A stretch of DNA of 52,363 bases from Furfurilactobacillus entadae (GCF_045862745.1 NZ_BQXN01000017.1:1-52363), one strand, 5' to 3'; numbered from the stretch's first letter, positions 17,532 to 27,203 are shown. Numbers and translations: made by a program. The notes: generated by a model not told the origin, from the sequence alone.

Positions 17532-18557
17532 TTATGCCATCGTGGACGAGAAGAACACGTTGCCAGCTGCTTTTTTCAACCGGTTCATGTACGCCAATCC
17601 GAGACCAGATTCAGCAAAGCCTTCCGCCAAAATGTTGTGAACGGCACCTTCATCATCAAAATGACGCAAACCGGCAAACAATGCATGGCTTGCCCCGGCA
17701 ACGTTACTCCCCAATGGAAAAATCTCCACATTGGCGGGAATGGTCAGTCCGTCTAACCGCCCTGTGGTGGCCATCAAACCAACCGGACCATCCTGCTTAG
17801 CTGCCCACGTCAGTGCCGCCGCCCAGTCACCGTCGTTCACGATTTCCACCTGGGCTGCTGGTGCGTAATGTTTATACTTCATCCCCGGTGCCTTTGGTGT
17901 TTCTTTTGCGCCAACTTTGTGTAGCTCCGTAGCAACCGGCTCATGAATTACCGCCTCGATCTGCTCAGGGGTCACCGCGCCAGGCCGCAAAATTGCCGGG
18001 TGACCCGTTGACATGTCAAGAACCGTTGACTCAACACCAACCGTGGTTGGCCCATCGTCAACAATGCCGGCAATTTTTCCTTGAAGATCGTGGTAGACAT
18101 GTTGGGCCGTTGTGGGACTTGGTTTACCAGATGTGTTGGCTGACGGGCCAACCATGGGCCGCCCCAGTTCCTTAATCAAGGCTAACGTTGTGTCGTTTGC
18201 CGGAAACCGAAAGGCAGCGGTCGATAATCCACCCGTCACTGCTTTTGAGAGAGCACCCGGTTTCAACTTAAAAATCATTGTCAGCGAGCCTGGCCAAAAC
18301 GCATCCATCAGTGCTAACGCAGCGTCTGACAGTGGTTCTGTTAGTGCCGTTACCGTTGCAATGTCTGCAACGTGCACAATCAGCGGGTTATCACTCGGCC
18401 GCCCTTTCGCTGCATAAACCTGTTTAACCGCGGCCTCATTGAATGCATCCGCTCCCAGGCCGTACACCGTTTCTGTGGGAAAAGCCACCAGTTGCCCGGC
18501 ACGAAGCGCTGCCGCAGCGGCAGGTAACTCCTGCTTTGAAAAAATTGTTGTTTCCAT
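17532..18557 (-). CDS. sua5: L-threonylcarbamoyladenylate synthase (Sua5/YwlC type)
   Basis: Makes threonylcarbamoyl-AMP from Thr, bicarbonate and ATP for the t6A37 modification of ANN-decoding tRNAs. The N-terminal YrdC domain (residues about 10-200) shows FPTETVYGLGADA and KGRPSDNPLIVHV. The C-terminal Sua5 domain (about 230-341) follows the linker APGMKYKHYAP. The 341 residues identify the long Sua5 form. GGAG lies 9 bases before the start. It lies 14 bp after prmC in the prfA operon. Confidence 0.94.
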   Translation of the reverse strand: METTIFSKQELPAAAAALRAGQLVAFPTETVYGLGADAFNEAAVKQVYAAKGRPSDNPLIVHVADIATVTALTEPLSDAALALMDAFWPGSLTMIFKLKPGALSKAVTGGLSTAAFRFPANDTTLALIKELGRPMVGPSANTSGKPSPTTAQHVYHDLQGKIAGIVDDGPTTVGVESTVLDMSTGHPAILRPGAVTPEQIEAVIHEPVATELHKVGAKETPKAPGMKYKHYAPAAQVEIVNDGDWAAALTWAAKQDGPVGLMATTGRLDGLTIPANVEIFPLGSNVAGASHALFAGLRHFDDEGAVHNILAEGFAESGLGLAYMNRLKKAAGNVFFSSTMA

Positions 18558-18571
18558 TATTAACGTCTCCT

Positions 18572-19426
18572 TTACCCCAACGTAACCCGAACCATCCGGT
18601 CATGGCCTGTAATGTCCTGCTTTAAGGTCACCGTGGCGGATGGCATTGCCTGTTGCATTAACGCCACAACTGCCGGCCCCTGTGCATAACCAATCTCAAA
18701 GTAGGCCCGGCCGTGCGTTGTGAGGTGTTCTGCCAACCCGGCTGCCAACCGCCGATACAGCGCTAATCCATCTTCATCCGCAAACAGTGCGCCATGTGGC
18801 TCATATGAAATGACGCTCTCATCCATTAACGGCCGTTCCGCTTCGCTAATGTACGGTGGGTTACTTAACAAAATGTCGAACCGCTGGTCAGTGATGGGGG
18901 CGTATAGATTCCCCGTCACCCATGACACGGATGCACCCAGTGTGGCCCCGTTGTGTTTTGCCACTGCAATTGCCTCGTCACTAATATCAGTGCCCGTAAC
19001 GTGCCACGTAGGCCGCGCTAACGCTGTGGCAATGGCTAACGCACCACTCCCGGTCCCCACATCCACCACGGTCTGTGGTCTGTCACTTTCTGGACAGTCA
19101 TTTAATAACCACTCGACCAATTCTTCCGTTTCTGGCCGTGGAATCAATACCGCCGGGCTCACCGAAAAGTCGTGCCCGTAAAACATGGCATGGCCGGTAA
19201 CGTATTGTTCCGGTTCCCCATTAGCAATCCGGTGAACAGCCTGTTGATATGTGGTCCACTGATCGTCCGTTAACGATTCTCGAAGCCGCATCAAGAGTTG
19301 TGTGCGCCGCCAGTTAAAAAGGTCCATCATTAATGTTTCCGCCAGTTGTGGATCAGCACCTGCTGAAGTTCCGGTAAAACAAGAAGAAGCCCATTGCTGG
19401 GCTTCTAACATCGTTGGATTAGCCAT
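18572..19426 (-). CDS. prmC: release factor glutamine methyltransferase
   Basis: SAM-dependent enzyme that methylates the Gln of the GGQ motif in RF1 and RF2. The SAM-binding motif VDVGTGSGALAIA starts near residue 121 and the catalytic NPPY is at 189-192. An N-terminal helical domain recognises the release factor. The 284 residues are normal. Its ATG overlaps the prfA stop by 8 bp (ATGGCTAA), so the substrate gene and modifier gene are translationally coupled. Confidence 0.95.
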   Translation of the reverse strand: MANPTMLEAQQWASSCFTGTSAGADPQLAETLMMDLFNWRRTQLLMRLRESLTDDQWTTYQQAVHRIANGEPEQYVTGHAMFYGHDFSVSPAVLIPRPETEELVEWLLNDCPESDRPQTVVDVGTGSGALAIATALARPTWHVTGTDISDEAIAVAKHNGATLGASVSWVTGNLYAPITDQRFDILLSNPPYISEAERPLMDESVISYEPHGALFADEDGLALYRRLAAGLAEHLTTHGRAYFEIGYAQGPAVVALMQQAMPSATVTLKQDITGHDRMVRVTLG

Positions 19427-20501
19427 TGTTCAGCTCTTCCATCTTTTGGGCTTGTTCGTTCAGCAACAGTGCATCAATAATGTCATCAAGTTCACCGTTC
19501 ATGACCCGGTCCAGCTTGTTTAACGTTAAGTTGATCCGGTGATCAGTCACCCGGTTTTGGGGGAAGTTGTACGTCCGAATTCGTTCAGACCGGTCACCCG
19601 TCCCAACGGCAGACTTCCGTTGTTCGTCGTACTCGTTTTGTTCCCGTGACGCGTAGTAGTCATAGACCCGCTGCTTCAGAATTTCCATCGCCTTGACCCG
19701 GTTTTGCTGTTGTGACCGTTGATCTTGCATGGACACGACAATTCCGGTTGGCAAGTGGGTCATCCGCACCGCTGAACTCGTCTTGTTAATATGTTGACCA
19801 CCCGCACCGGAGGACCGGAACACATCTGTCCGAATATCCTTGGCTTCTAAATCAATGTCAACATCTTCGTATTCTGGCATCACACCAACTGTGGCGGTAC
19901 TCGTGTGGACCCGTCCAGCTGATTCCGTTACTGGGACCCGCTGAACCCGGTGCGCCCCATTTTCAAATTTCAGTTTGGAGTAAACCTTATCGCCAGAGAT
20001 CATGATGACGATTTCTTTGAAACCACCGACTTCAGTCGCATTTTCATCAATGATTTCAACATCCCACCCCTGCTTTTCAGCATACCGGGTGTACATGTTA
20101 AAGAGGTCCGCTGCAAACAGACTGGCTTCGTCACCACCAGCGGCACCATGGATTTCCATAATGATGTTCTTATCATCGTTTGGATCCTTTGGCAGCATCA
20201 ACACCGTAATCTCCTGCTCCAACGTTGCCTTGTCTGCTTCCAGTTCCTTTAATTCTTGCTTGGTTAGTTCTTCCATTTCTGGATCGATCTTTTCGCGTAG
20301 CATCTCATTGTCATCGTTGATTTCGTCGACGACCTTCCGATAACGACGGTACTTTTCCACCGTTTCACGAATGCTTCCTTCTTCTTTCGACAGCTTCATG
20401 AAGCGTTCAGAATCTGAGATCACTTCCGGATCACTCATTAATTCATTCAGTTCTTCGTAGCGATCAGCGACCGCCTGTAATTTATCAAACATCTCATCCA
20501 T
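19419..20501 (-). CDS. prfA: peptide chain release factor 1
   Basis: Recognises UAA and UAG and triggers peptide release. The codon-reading tripeptide region has Pro-Val-Thr at residues 190-192, and the GGQ motif is at 234-236 in SSGAGGQHINKTSSAVR. The 360 residues are typical. GAGGAG is 12-13 bases before the ATG at 20501; an alternative ATG three codons on (MFDKLQAV) matches many homologues, so the exact start is open. It lies 35 bp after tdk. Confidence 0.96.
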   Translation of the reverse strand: MDEMFDKLQAVADRYEELNELMSDPEVISDSERFMKLSKEEGSIRETVEKYRRYRKVVDEINDDNEMLREKIDPEMEELTKQELKELEADKATLEQEITVLMLPKDPNDDKNIIMEIHGAAGGDEASLFAADLFNMYTRYAEKQGWDVEIIDENATEVGGFKEIVIMISGDKVYSKLKFENGAHRVQRVPVTESAGRVHTSTATVGVMPEYEDVDIDLEAKDIRTDVFRSSGAGGQHINKTSSAVRMTHLPTGIVVSMQDQRSQQQNRVKAMEILKQRVYDYYASREQNEYDEQRKSAVGTGDRSERIRTYNFPQNRVTDHRINLTLNKLDRVMNGELDDIIDALLLNEQAQKMEELNNG

Positions 20502-20536
20502 AAACGTTCTTGTCTCCTCAACTCACGAAATAGCGG

Positions 20537-21121
20537 TTACTTTACCGATCGGTTCAACGGCGGATTGAAGTAGTGTTCCCGACACACTGGGTAATAACTT
20601 TCATTCCCCCCGATTTGGACCTGTTCACCTTCGTAAACGGGCCGGTCATCGTGAAAACGCAGGTTCATAATCGCCTTTTTCTCACAGAACCAGCAGATCG
20701 TTTTCATTTCTTCAATTTTGTCCGCGTACAACAGGAGGTACTTTGACCCTTCGAACAGCTCATTACGAAAGTCATTTTTTAGCCCAAACGCCATCACCGG
20801 AATGTGCAATTCATCCACAACGTGCGTCAACTCGATGATGTGGTGCTTTTGCAAAAACTGGGCCTCATCCACGAGGACACATGACGCCGCTGGATCAATT
20901 TTTTTCACTTCTTCAAAGACGTTCATCTCGCCAGTGATTGTGTTAGCGGCCCGTTTCAGCCCAATTCGACTTGAAACGTAACCCTCGCCATCACGCGTAT
21001 CTAATGCACTGGTCATGATAATGACAGACTTTCCCTGCTCCTCATAGTTATGAGCAACCTTTAAAATCTCGATTGTCTTCCCAGAGTTCATTGCACCGTA
21101 ACGAAAAAATAACTGTGACAT
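20537..21121 (-). CDS. tdk: thymidine kinase
   Basis: Salvage kinase phosphorylating thymidine. P-loop GAMNSGKT at residues 9-16, Walker B-like VLVDEAQFL, a lasso region, and a structural zinc site from CWFC and the C-terminal CREH. The 194 residues are normal for the TK1-like family. It heads the prfA operon, and a good -10 (TATAAT) lies about 35 bp upstream. Confidence 0.96.
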   Translation of the reverse strand: MSQLFFRYGAMNSGKTIEILKVAHNYEEQGKSVIIMTSALDTRDGEGYVSSRIGLKRAANTITGEMNVFEEVKKIDPAASCVLVDEAQFLQKHHIIELTHVVDELHIPVMAFGLKNDFRNELFEGSKYLLLYADKIEEMKTICWFCEKKAIMNLRFHDDRPVYEGEQVQIGGNESYYPVCREHYFNPPLNRSVK

Positions 21122-21153
21122 GTGCTGTCCTCCACCTGTTTTTAATCCTTACT

Positions 21154-21183
21154 ATTATACCGAATGCATGAATACTTGAACAG
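21154..21183 (-). promoter_or_regulatory. probable tdk promoter
   Basis: TATAAT on the minus strand at 21154-21159; the -35 region is poor (TGTTCA at 17-base spacing). The position upstream of tdk in the divergent tdk/murT gap fits. Confidence 0.5.
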
Positions 21184-21338
21184 GGACGCGCACAAAAACC
21201 TTGTAAAATGACGATTGCCACCGTCATTCTCACGGCAATTTGTTAACGCACCCTTAAAGGTGAGCGCTAGGGCACCCGGATTCCACAACTTGTGCTAAAC
21301 TACTTAAAGTTAATTAACAGAATTAAAGGAGTCTTTTC

Positions 21339-22700
21339 ATGTCATTACGAAGCGGGATCGCCACAGCAGTTGGCAAATCTTCATACTGGTTTTTACACAC
21401 GTTTCTCCACGGCGGGTCCTCACTACCTGGTAAGCTAGCGACCCGCATCGACCCCGAGCTCCTAAAGACGCTCGGCAAAAATTATGATGTTATCGTGATC
21501 ACGGGTACCAACGGGAAGACCCTAACCACGGCACTAACCGTACGGGTCCTCCGCGAAAAGTACGATGATGTGTTAACCAACCCAACTGGTTCAAACATGG
21601 AACAAGGTATCGTCGGCACCTTTCTGCACGCCAAACGGGCTCACGGCTCACGGCCACTGGCCGTTTTAGAAGTTGATGAAGCCAACGTCATTAAGGTCAC
21701 ACAGTACATTAAGCCGATCGCCTTTGTTTTCACCAACATTTTCCGGGACCAAATGGACCGTTACGGGGAAATCTACACGACGTACAAAAAAATTATTGAT
21801 GGGGTCAAACTGGCACCGGAAGCAACCATCATCGCTAACGGTGACGCTCAGTTGTTTAATTCTGTTGACCTCCCAAACCCAAAGATTTTTTACGGGTTTA
21901 ACCACCTTCCAAAGGGTGACATGTTAGCCCCAACAAACACGGATGGGATCCTTTGTCCCAACTGTGAACACGTCTTGCACTACCACTTCATGACCTACGG
22001 AAACCTTGGGGACTACTTCTGTCCTAACTGTGGCTTCGAGCGGCCCGCATTAACCTATGCGGTCACAAAGCTTGGGGCAATGACCCCAACCTCATCTGCG
22101 TTCGACCTTGATGGCGAATCATTTAACATTGGCATCGGTGGCTTGTATAATATCTACAACGCCCTCGCTGCTTACGCAGTTGGTCGGTTCTTGGACGTTA
22201 GCCCTGCACAAATTCGCGCCGCCTTTACCAGCGACGAACGGGTCTTTGGCCGTCAGGAAGTTGTCCACGTCGGTAATAAAGACGTTACCCTCATTCTGAT
22301 CAAGAACCCCGTTGGCGTGAACCAAGTCATCGACATGATTTTGACGGAACCAGCTGACTTTTCTTTTGTCGGTCTGTTAAACGCTAACTATGCGGATGGA
22401 ATCGATACGAGCTGGATCTGGGACGGCGAGTTTGAAAAGCTGGGGGCTGCCGGTCAGGGTGAGCATCCGAAGATCAAGGCGTTTATGACTGGTGGTGAAC
22501 GTTACAAAGACATCACCTTCCGGCTTCAAGTTGCTGGTGTCGATCACCCGCTGACCGAACCAGATCTTGGTGAAGTCACGAAGAAGATCCAGCAATTGCC
22601 GACGGATAAAGTTTATGTTTTAGCAACGTACACCGCAATTTTGCAACTCCGGAAACAGTGGGCCAGTGAAGGCCTCATTAAAGAAGGGATGGGTGCTTAA
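21339..22700 (+). CDS. murT: lipid II isoglutaminyl synthase, MurT subunit
   Basis: With GatD it amidates the alpha-carboxyl of D-Glu in lipid II, which Gram-positive transpeptidases need. A Mur-ligase central domain has ATP-binding GTNGKT at residues 56-61. A zinc ribbon is formed by Cys206, Cys209, Cys228 and Cys231 (CPNC...CPNC). The C-terminal DUF1727-like domain ends near residue 445. AAAGGAG lies upstream. The stop overlaps the gatD ATG by one base. Confidence 0.95.
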   Translation: MSLRSGIATAVGKSSYWFLHTFLHGGSSLPGKLATRIDPELLKTLGKNYDVIVITGTNGKTLTTALTVRVLREKYDDVLTNPTGSNMEQGIVGTFLHAKRAHGSRPLAVLEVDEANVIKVTQYIKPIAFVFTNIFRDQMDRYGEIYTTYKKIIDGVKLAPEATIIANGDAQLFNSVDLPNPKIFYGFNHLPKGDMLAPTNTDGILCPNCEHVLHYHFMTYGNLGDYFCPNCGFERPALTYAVTKLGAMTPTSSAFDLDGESFNIGIGGLYNIYNALAAYAVGRFLDVSPAQIRAAFTSDERVFGRQEVVHVGNKDVTLILIKNPVGVNQVIDMILTEPADFSFVGLLNANYADGIDTSWIWDGEFEKLGAAGQGEHPKIKAFMTGGERYKDITFRLQVAGVDHPLTEPDLGEVTKKIQQLPTDKVYVLATYTAILQLRKQWASEGLIKEGMGA

Positions 22701-23407
22701 TGGCAGCTTACGAATTAACTATCGCCCATTTATACGGCGATTTGATGAATACGTATGGCGACGTTGGTAACATTCTCGCCATGAACTACTATGCAAAACA
22801 AATGAACGTCACCATTCACACAGAGTTAGTCAGCTTGGGCGACACGTTTGATCCCGCAGCCACCGACATTATTTTCTTCGGTGGTGGTCAAGACTTTGAA
22901 CAAACGATCGTAGCGCGTGACCTCCCGTCAAAAGCCGCTGCAATCACTGATTTCATTGAGGACGGTGGCCCTACATTAGCCATCTGTGGTGGTTTTCAGT
23001 TGCTCGGTCAGTACTACATTGGCGCTGACGGCGAACGCATCATGGGAACGAAATCCATGAGTCACTACACCACTAACCAAAAGGATCACCGGTTCATCGG
23101 GGACACCATCATCAAGGATGACCAAACCGGTGAAACGTACCATGGGTTTGAAAACCACCAGGGGATGACTTTCCTTGGCGATGACGAAGCCCCACTGGGT
23201 GTTGTTTCCGAAGGTGCTGGTAACAACGGTGCTGATGGCACCGAGGGTGTTCACTACAAAAACGTTTATGGCACCTACTTCCACGGACCGATCTTGACCC
23301 GTAACGGTGACATCGCTAAACACCTGCTTGTGGCCGCCTTAAGACGCAAGTATCCAGAGCAAGACTTCAGTGAACAGGATGCCATGGTTATTCCAGCAAC
23401 CTTTTAA
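22700..23407 (+). CDS. gatD: lipid II isoglutaminyl synthase, glutaminase subunit GatD
   Basis: Class I glutaminase that feeds ammonia to MurT. Catalytic Cys96 sits in LAICGGFQLLGQYY and His195 in YGTYFHGPIL; GGGQDFEQ forms the oxyanion region. The 235 residues fit the family, which lacks the usual third catalytic acid. The one-base overlap with murT (TAATG) indicates translational coupling. It is followed by a strong terminator. Confidence 0.95.
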   Translation: MAAYELTIAHLYGDLMNTYGDVGNILAMNYYAKQMNVTIHTELVSLGDTFDPAATDIIFFGGGQDFEQTIVARDLPSKAAAITDFIEDGGPTLAICGGFQLLGQYYIGADGERIMGTKSMSHYTTNQKDHRFIGDTIIKDDQTGETYHGFENHQGMTFLGDDEAPLGVVSEGAGNNGADGTEGVHYKNVYGTYFHGPILTRNGDIAKHLLVAALRRKYPEQDFSEQDAMVIPATF

Positions 23408-23424
23408 TCACATTTATGTAAATT

Positions 23425-23466
23425 AAAGCAGCCCCTTTCCAGAAACGGAAAGGGGCTGCTTTTTAC
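23425..23466. terminator. bidirectional terminator between gatD and manA
   Basis: A 16-bp stem (AAAGCAGCCCCTTTCC with its complement) and 6-base loop, followed by T5 on plus and TTTAATT on minus. Confidence 0.92.
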
Positions 23467-23490
23467 GTTCATTTTCTGACTAAACTGACG

Positions 23491-24456
23491 TTAGGCCTGT
23501 TGTCCGGGTTCACTGGCAATAATTTGCACATCGCCGCGCACCGTCCATTCCTTAACGTCAAACGGCAAGATAAAGTGCATCCCCTTCGTCAACGTGTATG
23601 GTGTTTCACCAGGAACCAGCAATTCGCCACGTCCATTGAGAACGGAGGCCAACGTATATGGCGCCTTGCCACGTGTAAAGTGCAGTTCGTCACCGTTTGT
23701 CTTCCATTCGTAAACAGCAAAGAAATCAGACGACACAAACTTTTTAATGACCGCGTCACCCACCACCGTTTTTTCCACAGCTAGCTTAGGGTCAACATGT
23801 GGCACCGTTGTGACGTCAATGCTTTGCTGTTTATGGAGTGGCCGTTTCCGGCCCTTAGCGTCCTCACGATCCCAATCATACACACGGTATGTGGTGTCAG
23901 AACTTTGCTGGGTCTCTAAAACCATGACGCCGGCTCCGAGGGCGTGGATTGTTCCACTTGGCACGTAGAAGAAGTCCCCGGCTTTAACTGGAACCGTTCG
24001 GAACAGTTTGTCCCACTGATCATGCTCGATCCAATCGGCCAATTCCGCTCTGGTCGTTGCATTATGCCCGTAATAAAGCTTGGCACCAGGTTCCGCCGCA
24101 ATCACGTACCAGCATTCCGTCTTCCCCAATTCATGTTCATGCGCCTCAGCATATGCATCATCTGGATGAACCTGGACGGAAAGATCCTCGTGGGCATCCA
24201 AAATCTTGGTCAGCAGTGGGAAAACATCCCCCGTGGCGTTACCAAACACATCGCGACGGGTTGCCCAGATCGTGTCTAACGACTGCCCCTTAAATTCTCC
24301 GTTAACGATGGTTGCCGGGCCATGGGGATGTGCCGAAATGGCCCACGCTTCCCCGGTGTGGTCCGTTGGAATTTCATAGCCAAACCGGTCATGAAGGCCC
24401 GTTCCGCCCCAAATTTTTTCATGAAACACCGGAATCATAAACATTGGTTCAGTCAT
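23491..24456 (-). CDS. manA: mannose-6-phosphate isomerase, class I
   Basis: Zinc cupin-type isomerase interconverting mannose-6-P and fructose-6-P. Metal ligands are recognisable in LSVQVHPDD, LGKTECWYV and PSGTIHALG; the N terminus has EKIWGGTGL and DHTGEAWAIS. The start at 24456 (MTEPMFMIPVF) has AAGGAG 8 bases upstream; an in-frame GTG at 24465 is too close to it. The 321 residues are typical of the short Gram-positive form. A possible extended -10 (TGcTACACT) lies about 50 bp upstream. Confidence 0.94.
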   Translation of the reverse strand: MTEPMFMIPVFHEKIWGGTGLHDRFGYEIPTDHTGEAWAISAHPHGPATIVNGEFKGQSLDTIWATRRDVFGNATGDVFPLLTKILDAHEDLSVQVHPDDAYAEAHEHELGKTECWYVIAAEPGAKLYYGHNATTRAELADWIEHDQWDKLFRTVPVKAGDFFYVPSGTIHALGAGVMVLETQQSSDTTYRVYDWDREDAKGRKRPLHKQQSIDVTTVPHVDPKLAVEKTVVGDAVIKKFVSSDFFAVYEWKTNGDELHFTRGKAPYTLASVLNGRGELLVPGETPYTLTKGMHFILPFDVKEWTVRGDVQIIASEPGQQA

Positions 24457-24531
24457 TATGTGCACTCCTTCTTCACTTTGTAAGCCGTTACATTACGGTT
24501 AATAGTGTAGCACAGTGCTTGACCGCCTAAA

Positions 24532-25539
24532 CTATTTTTCACTCACTTCATCCAAAAACGTTCGGTAGATTTTGGGACGCCGTTCAATAAACCGGTGATT
24601 TTGTTGCGTTGGGTGCACCCGGTTGGTCAGTAACACAAGGCCTTGGTGCGTCATCCGGTCCAAGATCAAAATGGTTCCCGTAAAACCCGTGTGAAAGGAC
24701 ACCAGATGATCCGGCGTGCTTGCAGCCAGTAAGTTCCACCCAAGTGATCGGCCGAGGTTGCGGTGCGGCGTTTGGTCCGTCGCCAATAGGTCACGGGTTG
24801 CAGGTGTCAGCACACAATCATCCTCACCCAAAAACCACTGGGCAAACGTTGTTAGATCCGCTAACGAGGCAAAAAGCCCGGCAGATCCACAGTGCTGTCC
24901 CAAAATAGCCGCCTTCGGATCATGCACCCGGCCACGCAGCACCCCGGTGGGCGTTAACGTTGTCGGCACACACTGTGCTGGCGCTGGTGTAAAGGTTGCC
25001 GTTGTCATGCCTAGCGGTTCTAAGACGGTTTGTGTCATAATTGTTTGGACAGGTTGCTGATAAACAGCCTCCAGGACCCAACCAATAAAAATCAGACCAA
25101 TGTCCGTATAATGATCACGGACTTCAAACGTCTCACCCACCGGCAGCTTTAGGAGGGCCGCCGTTAATTGATCCGCTGGCAGTTCATTTCGGTGGGGAAT
25201 GTAGCCAGCAATGGCGGACGTGTGCGTCAATAAGTCACGGAGCGTCACCCGGTCGTCATGCCACGCAGGGACAAACCGGGACAATGGCTCATCAACGGTC
25301 AAAACGTGTTGTTCAACTAGGTGCATTAACGCCGTCGTGGTCCCCACCACCTTCGTCAAGGAAGCCACATCATACAGCATCCCAGTTGTCAATGGCGTCA
25401 CTTCAGGCCACCAAGAGGCGTTTCCCACCGTATGGGTCATCACGTCCTCACCATCGATTAGGGCATAGCTTGCCCCGGGCACAATGTGTTGTTCGACCAA
25501 CGCGTTTATTAATCGCTGTGTTTTTTGATACTGTCGCAT
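24532..25539 (-). CDS. serine hydrolase of the class C beta-lactamase family
   Basis: Resembles the broad Beta-lactamase/EstB/D-aminopeptidase group. The nucleophile motif Ser60-Leu-Thr-Lys63 is in DVASLTKVVGTTTAL. The second motif is Tyr144-Thr-Asp in place of Tyr-x-Asn, and the third is His283-Thr-Gly. No signal peptide is seen in the chosen form, so it is probably cytoplasmic. The start at 25539 (MRQYQKTQRL) has AGGAGG at ideal spacing; the 21-codon extension has none. True substrates of this family range from esters to peptides, and beta-lactam hydrolysis is not implied. Confidence 0.88.
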   Translation of the reverse strand: MRQYQKTQRLINALVEQHIVPGASYALIDGEDVMTHTVGNASWWPEVTPLTTGMLYDVASLTKVVGTTTALMHLVEQHVLTVDEPLSRFVPAWHDDRVTLRDLLTHTSAIAGYIPHRNELPADQLTAALLKLPVGETFEVRDHYTDIGLIFIGWVLEAVYQQPVQTIMTQTVLEPLGMTTATFTPAPAQCVPTTLTPTGVLRGRVHDPKAAILGQHCGSAGLFASLADLTTFAQWFLGEDDCVLTPATRDLLATDQTPHRNLGRSLGWNLLAASTPDHLVSFHTGFTGTILILDRMTHQGLVLLTNRVHPTQQNHRFIERRPKIYRTFLDEVSEK

Positions 25540-25654
25540 GGTTACCCTCCTGGACTTCGTTATTCTAAGTGTAGCAATCATCCACAGCAAGAAACGTTTC
25601 ATGTCTAAAAGTTACCCTTTTTTACGATTCTAACTCATGTTTGGAGGTTTACCC

Positions 25655-25861
25655 ATGTCACAAAAAGCACTGCATGATCATCTCGACCAGGTTCGCCAAC
25701 GCTTTGTGATTGCCACCGTCCTGGCCATCTTGCTCCTCATCATTCGCTTAATGACCCCATCAATCATCGTTATTATCGCGTTTTGGGCCTGCGGGGCCTA
25801 CCTTGCCATCCTCTTTGCCATCTGGCTTTGGCTCGAGTGGCAACTGTTAGTTCACCATTAA
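25655..25861 (+). CDS. small two-helix membrane protein
   Basis: A 68-residue protein: a charged N-terminal helix (KALHDHLDQVRQRF), then two hydrophobic segments (about residues 19-35 and 38-62). Start ATG 25655 follows GGAGG by 7 bases; an earlier ATG overlaps this site. I do not recognise a family. It lies 34 bp upstream of the LacI gene on the same strand and could be co-transcribed with it. Confidence 0.65.
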   Translation: MSQKALHDHLDQVRQRFVIATVLAILLLIIRLMTPSIIVIIAFWACGAYLAILFAIWLWLEWQLLVHH

Positions 25862-25895
25862 TGCCACTCACCATCATCCAAAGAAAGGTCGCTTC

Positions 25896-26891
25896 ATGGC
25901 TAAACACGTTACGTTAGCAGACATTGCTGCTCACACTGGCCTTGCGCCGTCGACAGTCTCACGCGCACTTCATAACAGTTCCCGGGTCACGGCGGCCACA
26001 CGCCGTCACGTTCAAGCGGTGGCTAAAGAACTCCACTATCAACCAAACGTCCTGGCACAAAGCATCCGAAACCAGCGCACCAATACGGTTGGCGTTGTCA
26101 TCAGTAACATTTTAAATCCTTACTTCACCGAAGTCCTCCGTGGCATTAGTGATGAACTTCTCCGGGCAAACACCCACATGATTCTGTTTAACACAGACGA
26201 ACAGCCGGAAAAGGAAACGCGGATCTTACAGTCGTTGACCGGGCAAATGGTGGATGGTCTCATCATTGTTAGCACCGGCGGCATCGCCAATTATGACGCG
26301 CTTACCCAGGCGGCCCCCACCGTTTTTGTGGATCGGGTCCCAAACGCCGCCTCCATTGCCCGCTATGACGCCGTGTTAACCGATAACGTCCCGGCAGCAA
26401 CCTCATTAACCACCCGCTTACTCGACGCTGGTGCAACAAGGCTGGGCTTCATCGGCAGTGCCGTTGCCTTTTCGGCTGCCGAACGCGAAACCGGCTATCG
26501 TACTGCCCTTAAAAATCACGGTCTTTCCGTCAAACGAAATCTGATTCGCCACACGAACTACACCCCAGAGACAACCGCCCGGATCGTTAATGAACTCCGT
26601 CAAACTGAACATGTGGACGGCCTTGTCATCGCAGATAGCGTCATTTTGGGCCAGGTGTTGAAGACCCTCACCGCGTCTACACACCAAGCGGCTCCGCTTC
26701 AACTCGGTACATTTGATTACCTCGCATGGTTTGACTATCTTAATGTTGATTTGATTGCTGCCCAACAATCAACCTACCAGCTCGGTCACGTCGCGGTCAC
26801 CACCCTTTTCGATCGCATCGCGCATCCAGAGGCCCCCGTTTCAACGACCCGGTTCCCCGTGACGTTTCATGAACACCATCCCAATCACTAA
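25896..26891 (+). CDS. LacI-family transcriptional regulator
   Basis: N-terminal LacI helix-turn-helix (residues 5-51: LADIAAHTGLAPSTVSRAL, then the hinge QPNVLAQSIRNQ) and a periplasmic-binding-protein-like effector domain to residue 331 (NTVGVVISNILNPYF, DGLIIVSTGG, RLGFIGS). It probably represses a sugar-use operon in response to a sugar or sugar phosphate. The likely target is the kinase/permease operon 370 bp downstream, whose leader holds palindromes with a central CG as LacI-family operators have. AAAGG precedes the ATG; a terminator follows. Confidence 0.92.
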   Translation: MAKHVTLADIAAHTGLAPSTVSRALHNSSRVTAATRRHVQAVAKELHYQPNVLAQSIRNQRTNTVGVVISNILNPYFTEVLRGISDELLRANTHMILFNTDEQPEKETRILQSLTGQMVDGLIIVSTGGIANYDALTQAAPTVFVDRVPNAASIARYDAVLTDNVPAATSLTTRLLDAGATRLGFIGSAVAFSAAERETGYRTALKNHGLSVKRNLIRHTNYTPETTARIVNELRQTEHVDGLVIADSVILGQVLKTLTASTHQAAPLQLGTFDYLAWFDYLNVDLIAAQQSTYQLGHVAVTTLFDRIAHPEAPVSTTRFPVTFHEHHPNH

Positions 26892-26897
26892 ATCCAT

Positions 26898-26938
26898 TTG
26901 ATCGTTGCCCTGCTTATCAGGGGAACGGTCTTTTTTAT
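26898..26938 (+). terminator. terminator of the lacI-family gene
   Basis: Stem GATCGTTGCCCTG/CAGGGGAACGGTC (one mismatch, one G-U) followed by T7, just after the stop codon. Confidence 0.82.
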
Positions 26939-26983
26939 TCAAGGACAGTCAGCCCCTGTTCCATCAAGGCTTTACATCAATTT

Positions 26984-27008
26984 ATGAAACATCCGCCATT
27001 GTTTTCAT
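26984..27008. promoter_or_regulatory. inverted repeat, possible operator
   Basis: ATGAAACA and TGTTTTCAT face each other across 8 bases, with one inserted base in the right arm. It lies in the 372-bp gap before the ROK operon. Low-certainty operator half of a pair with the palindrome at 27028-27045. Confidence 0.35.
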
Positions 27009-27027
27009 GCGTGCCAAGTCAGTTTCA

Positions 27028-27045
27028 AAGACAAACGTTTGTCTT
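27028..27045. promoter_or_regulatory. 18-bp perfect palindrome, candidate LacI-family operator
   Basis: AAGACAAACGTTTGTCTT is a perfect dyad with a central CG, the usual shape of LacI/GalR-family operators. It lies 137 bp downstream of the LacI-family gene and about 220 bp upstream of the kinase start. Confidence 0.55.
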
Positions 27046-27203
27046 CTGCCTTTTCCCCAATCGGCTACTTTCATAAAACGACGACGACTTTCCGTTAACC
27101 CTGACCACACCAGGGATTACGGGCTTTCTTCACAAAGTAACTCGACACGTCAAATTTCTCATAACCCATTGTTCTGCCACTAGTCTCGCCGTAGGATAAA
27201 TTA

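Noticed and set aside
24532..25539. Antibiotic-resistance beta-lactamase
   Set aside because: The family is broad, the second motif is Tyr-Thr-Asp, and no export signal is seen; a resistance role is not supported.
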